Shown here piece after piece: positions 10,254-23,130 of a stretch of DNA of 64,000 nucleotides. Both the position numbers and the translations under genes were made by a program. Source of the stretch: Thelonectria olida. Lineage: Eukaryota > Ascomycota > Sordariomycetes > Hypocreales > Nectriaceae. Where the stretch lies: NCBI GenBank assembly GCA_020736575.1, contig JAGPYM010000002.1, positions 62,001-126,000 on the forward strand, read 5' to 3'. The notes under the pieces were generated by a model that worked only from the letters and a program-made list of their open reading frames with translations, made no database searches and had not been told where the DNA came from. The stretch's first letter is position 1; each line of letters begins with the position of its first letter.

Positions 10254-11195
10254 TTATTTTCTATTTATCTCAGCTCCGTGCCGCTTAGACAATGCGTCTG
10301 TAATGGCACGCCTAGCAGCTTTGAATGGCATCTCAGCAAGTGGCTTCTCCATCCAAAGCACTTCCTGCGCGATGCCCTGGTATATCATCGCCTCGGTACC
10401 TGGCAGAACATTCCAGTTTGCTTGCTCGGCGAGTGTGTAAAACTCGGTCACTATCTTGGGATGATAGCACATTTCTAGCACGTACCCTTTCTTGTCCTTC
10501 TTTAGAAACTCTAGCGAAATGTTCCTCGCCAGCACCTCCTCTTCTGTTGATGGGGGAAAGTTGGGTACAGTCCCCACGATGACTGTCCGAGCCTCAAGCT
10601 GTTGAGCTTGCTCTACAGTTGCAACGTGGACCAGCTTCGGCTTCCCTTCCGCTTGTGCGAACGAGGAAATGATGTCCTTGACTTCTTCCTCGATGCGATT
10701 CACGAGGTACACCTCCGAAGTCCCAAGCCATTTATAAAGGGCGTAGATCGCACTGCGAGCTGCACCTCCGCCTCCAATTACGAGGCCTGGTTTGCCTCTG
10801 GTATGCGACAAGATGTCCGGGTAGTTGTTTAGAAACGCTTCACGGACGCCAACACAGTCGGTGTTGGTGCCGATGTACTTTCTCTCCCCAGTGTCTGGGT
10901 CCTTTCTGATGAAGACAGTATTGATGGCGCCAACCGCTCGGCCTTCTTCGGTAATTTCGTCGCACTCCTCCATCCATGTGATTTTGTGCGGCATAGTGAC
11001 TGCGGTCCCGACGAAGTCGTCCGCTCTAAGTTTCGGCAAGAAGCCGTCCTTGTCTATCGAGTCGACAGGCTCATAGGTCCAAGGAACTCCGAGTGAGTTG
11101 AAGATGGTGGAATGCAAGAGTGGCGCGAGTGACTGATGTAATGGGTGCCCGAAAAGATATGTGCGACAAGGCCGCTCAAGATTGTTTTCTGCCAT
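10254..11195 (-). CDS. qutB: Quinate/shikimate dehydrogenase (QutB/QA-3-like), paralogue 2
   Basis: A single-exon gene. From the ATG at 11195 it gives 313 residues, beginning just before the family's first strand (YLFGHPLHQSLAP). The longer frame from 11330 adds 45 residues unlike the family, so I prefer 11195. Visible motifs are the substrate-domain lysine (VTMPHK), AINTVF, the catalytic GTNTD region and a Rossmann loop GGGGAARSAIYAL. It would oxidise quinate to 3-dehydroquinate and/or shikimate to 3-dehydroshikimate with NAD(P)+. The SxS position reads S-L-A. It diverges clearly from paralogue 1 at 3995-4963, so the two probably differ in substrate or cofactor. I use the symbol qutB for its similarity and cluster position; which paralogue is the true orthologue is unproven. 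Confidence 0.85.
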   Translation of the reverse strand: MAENNLERPCRTYLFGHPLHQSLAPLLHSTIFNSLGVPWTYEPVDSIDKDGFLPKLRADDFVGTAVTMPHKITWMEECDEITEEGRAVGAINTVFIRKDPDTGERKYIGTNTDCVGVREAFLNNYPDILSHTRGKPGLVIGGGGAARSAIYALYKWLGTSEVYLVNRIEEEVKDIISSFAQAEGKPKLVHVATVEQAQQLEARTVIVGTVPNFPPSTEEEVLARNISLEFLKKDKKGYVLEMCYHPKIVTEFYTLAEQANWNVLPGTEAMIYQGIAQEVLWMEKPLAEMPFKAARRAITDALSKRHGAEINRK

Positions 11196-11372
11196 GGTGA
11201 CGGGACTATAGAGCAGTGGTGTGAATGGGACTATCGAGAGACGCAAAGGAGCTGTCATCCCTTGTAGCGGATTGCGGAATGGCCCAGATCTATACCACAG
11301 CCGAGCCAGGTAATATTGCTTTTCCGTCATTCAATGATCAAGAAAACAAAATGTTTGGCGCCAAATGAAACG

Positions 11373-11388
11373 GCTGAGGACTTATCCG
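11373..11388 (-). promoter_or_regulatory. Imperfect QutA/QA-1F-like palindrome upstream of the dehydrogenase
   Basis: The 16-mer GGCTGAGGACTTATCC has one exact half (TTATCC) and a degenerate second half at the correct four-base spacing. It lies 178 bp upstream of the preferred start at 11195. Binding is inferred only. Confidence 0.25.
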
Positions 11389-11494
11389 CCGGTTTGCCAA
11401 GCTGCGATGCTTAATCTAGGAGTATCGTCGTTCAATTCTATTAAAAAGTCCCTATTAAAAACCAGTCTATGGAACATGATAAAAACTCCGTTGC

Positions 11495-13344
<1,850 letters not shown>

Positions 13345-15307
13345 CGGGGGCACATGGACACCAGCGTCGGGACTGAGGAGGGACGAAGCACTGGGGATGA
13401 AGCAAAGATCGGGAGTTGAGACATGGACAGCAGGCCACCGGAGCGCGAAATTAAGCGCCCGAAAAGACGACGGTGACGAACTTGAACATTCCCCAGTTTC
13501 TTCGTTACGGTTTCGTTGGCTCTGGCAACATAAGAGAGAATCCCTGCTTCTGGCGCCGAAAGTCACGGTGCGTGCTGAAAACAGTGGCCAACGAGATTGT
13601 TGGCGATACGCCTCATCCGCCGGTGGCTGAGGATCACAAAGGAAATTATTCCACTTTTCTTGGACGATCCTTCTCGGTCCTTGGACGGCTGTGGAGACTT
13701 TGAGACGAGAGGCGTGAGGAGTGGGAAGGATGAAGCACGATCCCTGTCATGATGAATGATGGAGAGGGAGTTGTCTTGGTTGGTGTGCGTGTGCAGAGGC
13801 CAAATGCACGACTCAGTTCATACCGACCGGACCGCGCAATCAGCGGGGACGGGCATGCCTCGAGCGTCTCAACTTGGTACGAATCCTCACGACGATGCCA
13901 ATTCATCAGCTAACTGATTCATCACTCAACTCGAATCCGGATGGTCGGAACTCTTGAGACAGGCCTTCTACCCCGCTTGTCAACGACGTTCATCTCATAT
14001 TACGGTGGCCATATATGATCCACTGTATCCTTGCCATCATGAGTGCGATGCGGTGCAGCAAAAAGGAGGTCTTTTGCTCGTATTTCAGGCGTGTCTCTGG
14101 TCGGATCGCTCAAGACACAATCATCAAGGGCCACTCGCTGACACATGCTGACACTAATTTCCCCTCACAAGCGAAGAGGACACATGTTTGCAATGCGTTC
14201 GACGAAGTAGTCGTGCAGAACCTTAGTTCGTATTACGCTGTTACACGTACTTCGTGCTGGACGTGCCCAGTTGCATGCATTACGTGCAGCAGCCAATGCC
14301 AAGTGCGCCTCACTAAGATCGCACCTAAGATCGCAGTCCGCGGATCCGTAGCCTCAAAGTCACAGGCCCCAAGACCTATATCACATGCTTGACCTCGAGG
14401 ATTAACGACCGCATACGTCGCCGTGTTCTATCTGGCCGAGACTCGAGCCGGAGGACCACACCTGGGTACCTTAGGTCATCACTGACCATTTTAGGAGCAC
14501 AAGTAAAGGTGCCTACCGAGCTAGGCTCAACATCCGAATAAGGTGCGAAGCGCTATCGTTTGCGTCGACGACAGGCCGCAGCCAACACAAAGCTTTAATC
14601 AACACAACAACACCAAAAAGAAACATCGACAACATGAAGAAAAAAACATACAACAGCAGGGATTCGCTGGTCGTCACCGACCCAACTACTAATCTGCCGC
14701 TTCTCAGCTTAACGTGCGGGGAGCAGACGGGACCCAGTGCTGTCTAAGAGCTATGGTCGTATGTGCTACAACGGCGGCTCTGACACGCACAAGAGCGAAC
14801 CAATGGTGAGGGCACCATGAGGTATATCATTCAGATACCAATCACTTTCAGTGACCGATTTTGGAGCGTTCAAACTTTACATCGCAGCTTCATATATAGA
14901 TATCAATATTCTACTTTGTTGAATTGCCAAGCAGAATGAATTAGATGCAATGGAGTGTGCCAGATTCTCTCAGCACGAATTGACGACAGCCCTGTCTGCC
15001 TACCTACCCTAGGCACATTTACATACAGGTCACCCGCGTTAGTCATTTCATCAATTAATAATCCCATCTTCGAGATCCATATGTGCTGATTTTAGATGTT
15101 TCAAATTGTTGAGACTCTTGACTGGAGAATTTTCGGATCTTCGAGATAATGATGTCGCGATTTATGTTGACTCGCTTACAATCCATCACAATTGGAAAGA
15201 GCTGGACAATGAGTTAGTCACTGTCGTCTCCCCTAAAGTACATCATCTTCCCTATCAACCGAGTTTGCAACCGTTCTGTTGTCATTTCCATGTTCTAGAT
15301 ATATATT
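13345..15307. other. Long intergenic stretch, no gene seen
   Basis: Nearly 2 kb with only short open frames, none with family resemblance. The left end is the promoter of the GH47 gene and the right end is the 3' flank of the monooxygenase. An A-rich patch lies near 14600-14660. Confidence 0.55.
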
Positions 15308-17181
15308 CTAAGAGGCCTTCTCTACCCAGTAGTGAAGGCAGGATGATCGTCCATAAAACAACACCCCGGCCCCAATCGTGGCACTCACTGCGGCCACCAT
15401 GAAAGCGCCAGCTCCCGGTTTCTTTTGCTGTTGAACTGTCGCAGCGTCCTTTGACGTTCTATACGTCAGGTCGGACCATGCAACGAAAACGCTCCTCAGC
15501 CAGAACTTGGCCTGCCAGTCCGGAAACATCATACTGTTCCTCCCAGTCTTAGACTCCACCGCCCAGGAAGTGCATCCGGATGCCCAGACTAATTTCTTGG
15601 CCTTTTGTTGAACAACGTCAATGTCTCGTTTCTCCGCTTCGGGCTTAACATCGACAACGTCTGGAGCACTTCGTATGCTTGGCAATACGGATCGTTTGTT
15701 CCGAAGAGCCTTCATGAGCGGCGTGATAACACGCATCGTGTAGTTGACCTGGCACTCAGTCGTGTAAATGACGGAGAGATGGCCGCTGCAGGTGTTGGGC
15801 CCCATCATGATGAAGAGATTGGGGAAGCCAGAAACACAAGTCCCAAAATACGCCGATGGCACTCCCTCACTGACCTGATCCCACTAGAACTTTGTTAGCA
15901 CAATTTCTTCCACGCACATTAAGATTGCATACATGATCGGTGAGACTTTGGCCATTTTGGCCGCGAATTTCCATTGGAAACAAGAATTTTTGCGTCTCGA
16001 AGCCATTGGCCAGAACAATGGCGTCTGCTGCAACCTCGCGCCCGGATTGGGTTCGGACTCCATCCTCCAGAACCTCCTTGACAGGATCATTGTAGATTAA
16101 TTCGACATTGTCTCGATGAAGGCTGAGAAGATAGTCCGTATCATTGACACGTCGTTTGCAACCGACCTCAGTCTTTGGAACTAGGAAATCTCGATATTTT
16201 TCCGGCGAGTTCTTGCGGATGTAGTCGGCGGCGACATCAGACCAACCCTTCCGAATGCCAGCGCCCGTGTCAGTGTCGAACCCGCTGAACTCACTCTCCT
16301 TTTCCCAGTACAGGTTCGCGCGATACAGTCGCATGGCCAAAGGAACCCATCTCATGGTCCATTTGAAGAGAGAAGAATACGTGGGGTTGGGACGCTCAGA
16401 CAGCCAGTGTGCTTGTCGACTGAATTGGGTGACGTTTTTGACAGCCCCTACACCCGCGCTGATGACGGGAACGATTTGTGTCGCGCTGCACCCGTTTCCT
16501 GGATATTTCGTTAGTTTTAGTTCTATTTTCATGAGTTTGGATATAAATCGACACACCGATAATCACCACCTCCTTGTCCTTCCAGTCGAAGCTGTGATCC
16601 CATTCTGCCGTGTGGAACATTAGTCCCCGGAACGATGCGGCACCGGGAAGTTCGCACTTTTTGGGGACGGACAGTGCGCCCACGGCAGAGACTAGAATCT
16701 TGCAACGGCGATGGATGAGCTGACTCGATTGAAAATCTCTGATTGTGACAAGCCAAGTGCCGGAAGCATCTTCCCATGTGGCTGATTCCACCTGGCTCTG
16801 AAAACGCACATGTTTGTGGACGTTGTACTTCTTGGCCACGTTGTCGAAGTATTCGTGAATCTCAGGCTGCATGGCAAACTTCTGAGTCCAATCTGGCTTC
16901 AATTCGAACGAGTACGAGAAGAAATGGGATGGCACCTAGAGCGCGCATCAATGAGCAATGGAGAATGATTAAATGACAGACTGACTTACATCGCAACCGC
17001 ACCCAGGGTACGAGTTCACCCACCATGTTCCGCCAATTTGGTCTGATTTCTCAATCATTTCGAAGTTTCTGGTGCCATGTTGGCGGATCAATTGAACGGC
17101 CAGATTGAGGCCGGACATTCCAGCGCCGATAATGAGAACATCAACATCGTGGTCCATGATGGAGGAGGGTGGTCGATACAC
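15308..17181 (-). CDS. Flavin-dependent monooxygenase of the Baeyer-Villiger type
   Basis: Four exons (17181-16990, 16935-16557, 16498-15933, 15883-15308) with introns of 54, 58 and 49 bp give 570 residues; an alternative start at 17157 is 8 codons later. An FAD-binding GAGMSG opens the protein. The Baeyer-Villiger signature FxGxxxHxxxW is present exactly (FRGLMFHTAEW), followed by the second Rossmann motif GNGCSATQ, rebuilt across an intron. The family inserts oxygen next to a ketone using NADPH and O2. A hydrophobic segment near the C-terminus (FMVAAVSATIGAGVLFYG) suggests a membrane anchor facing the cytosol. It is divergent from the phosphatase gene at 17906. The substrate is unknown. Confidence 0.88.
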
Positions 17182-17905
17182 AGTCTGAGAGGATGAAGGG
17201 AACGTTGGTTCTAGGCGGTAGGTGTTTCTGCTTGTTCATTTTCAAAAGGGAACTTGGGATGATAAGACGTCTATAAATCATGTTGCTATCTGGAGGCGTA
17301 ATTGTCAGCCATGAAGGTGATGGCTGTCGAAGCGAGGCAAGGACGTGCGTGATGGGTCGCGATGATTCCCATGTGGTTGAGTCGATCAGTCATTGATCGT
17401 GATAGGAAAGGGAGCCGAGCAATGTATGTTTCTCGGCATCTTTACTCCAATAATTTCTCTACAAGGTAAGTTAACGGTTCAAAGAACGCCACCTGGAGGG
17501 ACTAATCTTCTATGGTCATGTGGTCGATTAGTCTTGTAGTTGCGGTGGGGTTGCGGCGTACCTCTTGAGAGGCAGCGAACACGAACGGCAAGTGAGGCGA
17601 GGCTATTTGAAGTGTAACTTATCATGATAGGAAGAAACAACGCTCTAATAATAAAATTGCACGATACCTTTTTTTCGGTGTTGCTAAACGAAAGATCTGG
17701 TACAATCACTCGCCCGTGGCCGATATGTGCCGAACTTGGAGCTGGAGAAAATGCTTCACAGTCCTTATGACTCATGGGGCCACAGCAAGCACTACCTAAG
17801 CCGATGGGTCGGTTACAGCCGATGTCGATAAGATGGAGAGAGGGTTTTGAACTCATCTTCGTCTTGACAACTTGACTCCATCACTCTCACCTGACGCAAT
17901 CGACG
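17182..17905. promoter_or_regulatory. Divergent promoter between monooxygenase and phosphatase
   Basis: A 724-bp spacer between two start codons pointing apart. Small frames here have no family resemblance. No specific operator was recognised. Confidence 0.45.
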
Positions 17906-18737
17906 ATGCCTGTCACAATCCATCTCGTCCGCCACGCACAAGGCTTCCACAACCTGTCGAGGGAGTATGAGGCGCTTCGCGATCCGCAGTTGACAGATCT
18001 CGGGAAACAGCAATGCGCCGAGCTCAAAGCCACGTTCCCTCACCACGATAAGCTGACTCGGCTTTTCGCATCTCCTCTACGACGAACACTGTCCACCTGT
18101 CTGCTTTCCTTTGTTTCCGAGACCGAAGGAGATGGTTCCAATTGCCTCCAGGTTGTCGCGATCCCAGAGCTTCAAGAAGTCTCAGACGCACCATGCGACA
18201 CTGGAAGCAATGCGGACACCTTGAAGGGAGAATTCAAGGGACTGGTCGACTTGTCTCGAGTATATGACGATTGGAATCTGGCCCCCGAGTGGACGAGCTG
18301 GGATACAAAATTGGCTGCTACAGACATTCGAGCGAACAAGGCCAGAATGATGCTCAGAGAAATGCTTCAATTTACGGGAGAGGATGAGCACGTCGCTATT
18401 GTCACTCACGGTGCTTTTGTGCATTTCCTCACCAACGACTTTTATGGAGTAGAGCCAGAGAAAGGTGAGTGACATCTGGGTTTGCAGCTCTCAACAATAA
18501 GCGGATATTGATCTCGCTATAGCAACTGGGTGGAAGAATACCGAATACCGATCATACCACTTTTCAGACTCAGACGATCCCGGCGCAGGAGCGAAACTTA
18601 TCGAGACACCGGAGAGCTGGAAACGGCGCCACGGCGACAAACCGCGCCCTACCGAGAAGGACCAGGAGGTGCTGCGACAGTTTTACCTTAAGCAGCTGGA
18701 GCCTTATGCGACTCCTTCCGAGCACCTCAAGACTTGA
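17906..18737 (+). CDS. Histidine phosphatase (phosphoglycerate mutase-like)
   Basis: Two exons (17906-18464, 18523-18737; 58-bp intron, GTGAGT donor, TAG acceptor) encode 257 residues. The catalytic RHG-type motif is LVRHAQGFHN with His10 as the phospho-acceptor. Further family residues are the arginine in FASPLRRT, the acid in ELQEVSD and the second histidine in IVTHGAF. Fungal proteins of this group are usually small cytosolic phosphatases of unknown substrate rather than glycolytic mutases. There is no signal peptide. The start is the first ATG and lies immediately before the family's first strand (PVTIHLVRHA). Confidence 0.9.
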
Positions 18738-19537
18738 CTTCAAGGAATTGCAAATAGACGGGTAGATGGATTTGTTAAGAAGGAACTAAGGTAGAATGGC
18801 ATCGACTATTGACTCAATTGAGATTATGGAATCAGATTGAGCCTGTTCGTACTAGTTGCGACTGATCATGGCACGGATTGGCGAAGTCACTGCAAAGTCT
18901 CGAACCGCTTCTTGCGAGTTGGGTCATTAAATCGTAGTAATAATTGACCATTGGTTGACCGTCGGCAGACAATTTCCGAGTCGCCTTCTCATTTACAATA
19001 GCCGCGCAAAATAACAGGTGACAAGTTTCACATCTCTTGCTAAAAGTGATTTTGTATAGTGACAAAACGGTCAGCCGTCGGAAAGATTTCCGGAATGGTC
19101 TTGTTGCTGATCAAGTCGCCCTTGTTCTGGAGCGGGCGAACCACGCGGGGAGTCGGGGACAGCTCTCCATGTTCATGCAAAGTGTCCGCACGCCTCGTTC
19201 CTGTGAGCGGTTTGAGCCCACTCGGTCCGGAATAAGCTAGAGAAGATGTCGGTTAAATCTACCGATTGCAGAGATGGAAGATGCTACACGCTTGCTACAT
19301 ACGGACTGCTGCATGCGGCTGCACGAGACAGCCTCTCATCCAGTGCTACGCTCTCAAACTCGCGACGACAAAGGGAAATTCTGCCGAAGCACGTGTCCAT
19401 ACAGTAATTGATGATTTAGGCAACAGTTGAAAACAGCTTGGTCCATGACTGAAGCTTAAAGCAGGGCGTTCTCTGCACCCCGAATCCAGGTCGCACGCTC
19501 TCGCAATCCCGACTACAACAATCTTAAAATAGCAACA
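18738..19537. other. Intergenic, no gene seen
   Basis: Between the phosphatase stop and the SDR start lie 800 bp with only short frames on both strands and no motif I recognise. Confidence 0.5.
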
Positions 19538-20551
19538 ATGAGCAGCATTACCGCCCCTCAACGCCTTCAAGGCAAAGTCTGCATTGTAACTGGCTCATCG
19601 TCAGGGCTTGGGAGAGCAATCTCGTTGGGATATGCTCGCGAAGGAGCGATCCTTGTCTGCGTTGATCTTCAGCCAAAGGCTCGACTGGCAGTCGGAACCG
19701 AGCAAGAGGTCAACACCGATGAGCTCATCAGGCAGAATAAGGGACGGGCGATATTCATCAAGGCCGACATGAGCAAGGCCGATGATGTTCAAGTCATGTT
19801 GCAAAAAGCAGTTGCCGAGTACGGCCGTATTGATGTGTATGTGCCCCCGACAGATGAAGAAAACACTCCCTTGCCACTATTAACATTACCCAAGCCTCGT
19901 GAACAATGCAGGGATATCGATTGAAGCCAAAAACCCACCATACAGAATCCACGAGACTCCGGATGAGACCTGGGATGTGACCATGGCTGTCAATGCCAAG
20001 TCCGTCTTTTTGGCGTGCAAACACACAATTCGTCAGATGTTGACTCAAGATGTGCAAGAGTCTGGGGACCGTGGCTGGATTATCAACCTCTCGTCAATTT
20101 TTGGACTAGTTGCTGGTCGGTACAATAGTAAGTCAAATCATCTGTCGGAAGAATGTTCGGGGTAATGTTCGGGAGAATGTTCGGGCTCTAAATCGTAAAG
20201 GTTCATACGCTGCTTCAAAAGCTGCCGTGTCCAACTTGACTCGACAGGTCGCGCTGGACTATGCTCAAGATGGCATCCATTGCAATGCAATCTGTCCTGG
20301 ATGTAAGTGACGCTTGTTGCCAAACCGTTAGGGCCATCTGCTAACGCGTGGTTCGAGACACGCGGACTGCGATCTTCAAGGATACGATAGCGAATTTGGA
20401 CAATTTTGAAGGTATCCAGGAACGACATCCTCTTCACGGAATTGGTGTCCCAGAAGATATCGTCGGGGCGGCCATTTTCCTCGCCAGTCAAGAGGCCCGA
20501 TGGATCACTGGTGTTTCTCTCCCAGTTGATGGTGGTTACACAGCTCAGTGA
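19538..20551 (+). CDS. Short-chain dehydrogenase/reductase (classical, FabG-like)
   Basis: Four exons (19538-19836, 19895-20127, 20201-20302, 20358-20551) give 275 residues, the classical SDR length. The cofactor loop is TGSSSGLG (TGxxxGxG), followed by LVNNAG across the first intron, the catalytic Ser in NLSSIFG, and the YAASK active site (YxxxK) just after the second intron. It ends with [10 protein letters not shown], typical of the family's C-terminus. It would reduce or oxidise a hydroxyl/carbonyl with NAD(P)(H); the substrate is not predictable. The second intron carries three copies of a 12-bp repeat. Confidence 0.9.
20152..20185 (+). repeat. Three-copy 12-bp tandem repeat inside an SDR intron
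   Basis: The decamer AATGTTCGGG recurs exactly at 20152, 20164 and 20176, a 12-bp period, within the 73-bp intron 20128-20200. A minisatellite seed is the simplest reading. Confidence 0.9.
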
Positions 20552-21332
20552 GGCGAGTATTGGTAGGGAGGAGACGGGAATGAAGGCTCGAGGAGTGGAA
20601 GCTGAGAAAAGAAACACCCGTGACTTTATTCGCTTAAACAAGAAAGGAGAGTTTGATGAGTAATTCGGGATAAAAAGCACAAAGTGAAGCCTTTGAGAAG
20701 ACGAGGCATCCTCATTTCTGGTCAAGATCTGGCCATCGCTGCCCTCACGTGAAAGGCCGACACACACCCAGAAGAGTTCTTCCATAGCTGTCAAACCACC
20801 AAGAGCCGTATCCCTTCTTCTCAGAAATGGCAACAACACTACTTCTTACTTCCCGAGGTCTGCACCCGGCGAATTTCGCCTCCCCATAGACAAGAGTGCC
20901 TCGGATACACCGCCACTAGTTCAATAGGTCGATAAACATCACATCTACCCGCTTAATTACAGTTTAGCCACCCATGAAGGGTACTTGAACCCCGCGATAA
21001 TGTCCGTCATGTCGGTCCGACACAAATAAGAAAGCGATCCCCGCCCCCGCAAAGACGTCTCGGCCCGACAAGTGTCGAATACCAGGTTGGCTAACAGTTG
21101 AGAATAACAGGGACCAAGGTCTCGAACAAGTTTAGAAGAAAGCTACGTTTTGTTCCCCGTGGGTTATCATGCCCTCGTTCCTGGGGTTAAAAGGGGAGCG
21201 GGCTCTTCTCAAATGTTGGAAGAGGTGAGTAGCGGTCAGTTTGGATTCGGTTTCCCTCTCTTTCCTTTAGTATTGCTGTCTTATTCTTTTCCTTTTCCCA
21301 AAAAGCGACGCTGAGACCGGCGTTTGGCAAAT
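20552..21332. other. Intergenic: promoter of the GH32 gene
   Basis: No gene is visible in 781 bp. A pyrimidine-rich stretch just before the GH32 start (about 21245-21300) looks like a fungal promoter/5' leader. Confidence 0.5.
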
Positions 21333-23130
21333 ATGTCAACTTCCACACATATCAAGCAGGGAGCAGTCTTGCATTGCCCGCCTGCCTATCACCTGAAGGC
21401 TCCATTTGGATGGCTAAACGACCCGTGTGCACCCGGATACGACAGCTCTACAGGCACCTACCATTTATTTTATCAATGTGAGATGAAGCCATCCTCTCTT
21501 GCCTCCATTTTACCCATTCTAACAGTGACTAGGGAACCCAAAGTCGTGCGATTGGGGTAGCATCGCTTGGGGTCAGTTTACAAGTCGTGATGCCCTCACA
21601 TGGGAACACAACGGTAGCGAACCAGTGCTCAAGCCCGATCGGCCCTACGACAACCAAGGAATATTTACAGGCTGCCTCTATCCCACCGGACTCAAGGGAG
21701 AAAAGGGCCAACTCAGTATTTTTTACTCGTCGATTACAAAGCTCCCCATTCACTGGACACTGCCGTATTCCCGCGACTGTGCTGGACTCGCCGTAGCTAC
21801 ATCTGCAGATGGTGGTCAAACCTGGGCCAAACATGATCTCAACCCAATCCTCCGTGGCGAACCTGAAGAATTGACTGTCACGGGATTTCGAGACCCCTTC
21901 TTAGCGACATGGCCTGCGCTGGATGCGGTTCGAGGCGAAAAGAGTTTATACGGCGCCATCTCTGGGGGAGTGCTTGACCGAGGCCCGACAGTTTTCTTCT
22001 ACGCCGTCGATCCAAAAGATCTCGGCAAGTGGAACTACTTGGGAGAGCTCGTGGATGTCCCGGCGCATTTCTGCCCTTCTCAGCGATGGGTTCCGGATTT
22101 TGGCATCAATTGGGAATGCGTCAACTTTATGAGCCTTCGCAATGGACCTCATGAGAGCCATTTCTTGACGTTTGGGTCGGAGGGTGGATTTCTTCAAGAC
22201 CGCCCGACGGTACCACAAGAATCGACAGCTCAATGTGTGTGGATGGCCGGAACGCTGAAAGAGACGAGAAGCGGCCCGAAAATGGTATACGACTATGGCG
22301 GCATCCTGGACCATGGCAACTACTATGCTCCAAATTCTTATGAACACCCTATCACGAAGGAACGCATCGTTTGGGGATGGCTCAAAGAAGATGAGCTGAC
22401 CCTAGACCGACGTGAGGCCAAGGGCTGGACCGGACATTTATCACTTCCGCGAGAGCTATTCTTGGTGTCCATCGACAACGTCGTCGGAGCGCTGAATGAG
22501 CGAGTGGAAGATATTGGTTCAGTGAAAGTGGTTCACGAAGAGCCGACCGGAAAGCGAAGGAAGACGGTCCAAACACTTGGAATAAGACCTTTGGACTGTC
22601 TGCGGTCATTACGACAAACAAAAGCTCGCACCTGGTATGGCGTCAAAGGAATGCAGAGGCTGGGGAGTCTGGCAGAGACGCAACACACAAACTGGGAGTT
22701 GGAGGCCACCATTAACGTCAATCGCAACGACGGGCCAGTCGGCTTCTTCATCCGGCACAGCGCAGACATGTCGCAGAAAACAGCCGTTGTTTTCTCCCCG
22801 GCAAAGGGCGAAATTGCGGTTGACAGGAGCCAATCCAATACCGAGGCGGACATCAACAAGGACAAAGTGTCTGGGCCCTTTACGCTCTTCGTCGTTGACG
22901 AAGACGGCGCTGACGCGGTGGAAAAGCTGCACTTGAGGATATTTTGCGATGGGTCGGTAATTGAGGTGTTTGCCAACGACCGCTTCGCTTTGTCGACGGG
23001 TGTGCATTCCGACCTCCAGTCATGTTCTGGAATCAGCTGGTTTGCTGAGACGGAAAACGAGGATGCGGTTGTGTTTGAATCGATTAGATTATGGGAAAAC
23101 TTGCATGGAGAAGTCAAGTCGATTTTGTAG
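21333..23130 (+). CDS. GH32 beta-fructofuranosidase (invertase/fructanase), apparently intracellular
   Basis: Two exons (21333-21477, 21533-23130; 55-bp intron) encode 580 residues. The three GH32 acids are visible: the nucleophile Asp30 in GWLNDPCAPG, the transition-state stabiliser in GFRDPF, and the acid/base Glu in NWECVNF. A five-bladed propeller is followed by a C-terminal beta-sandwich ending in VIEVFANDRFALST. The N-terminus has no hydrophobic signal sequence, so the enzyme is probably cytosolic, unlike most fungal invertases and inulinases, which are secreted. It would hydrolyse sucrose or short fructans taken up from plant material. The intron splits the Trp codon of YQWNPKSCDWG, confirming the splice. 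Confidence 0.93.

Noticed and set aside
11196..11330. Upstream start for the second dehydrogenase
   Set aside because: The extra 45 residues do not resemble the family, while the internal ATG at 11195 sits exactly before the first conserved strand.
20138..20839. 233-codon antisense frame over the SDR
   Set aside because: It overlaps well-supported SDR exons on the other strand, has a repeat-derived segment and no domain.
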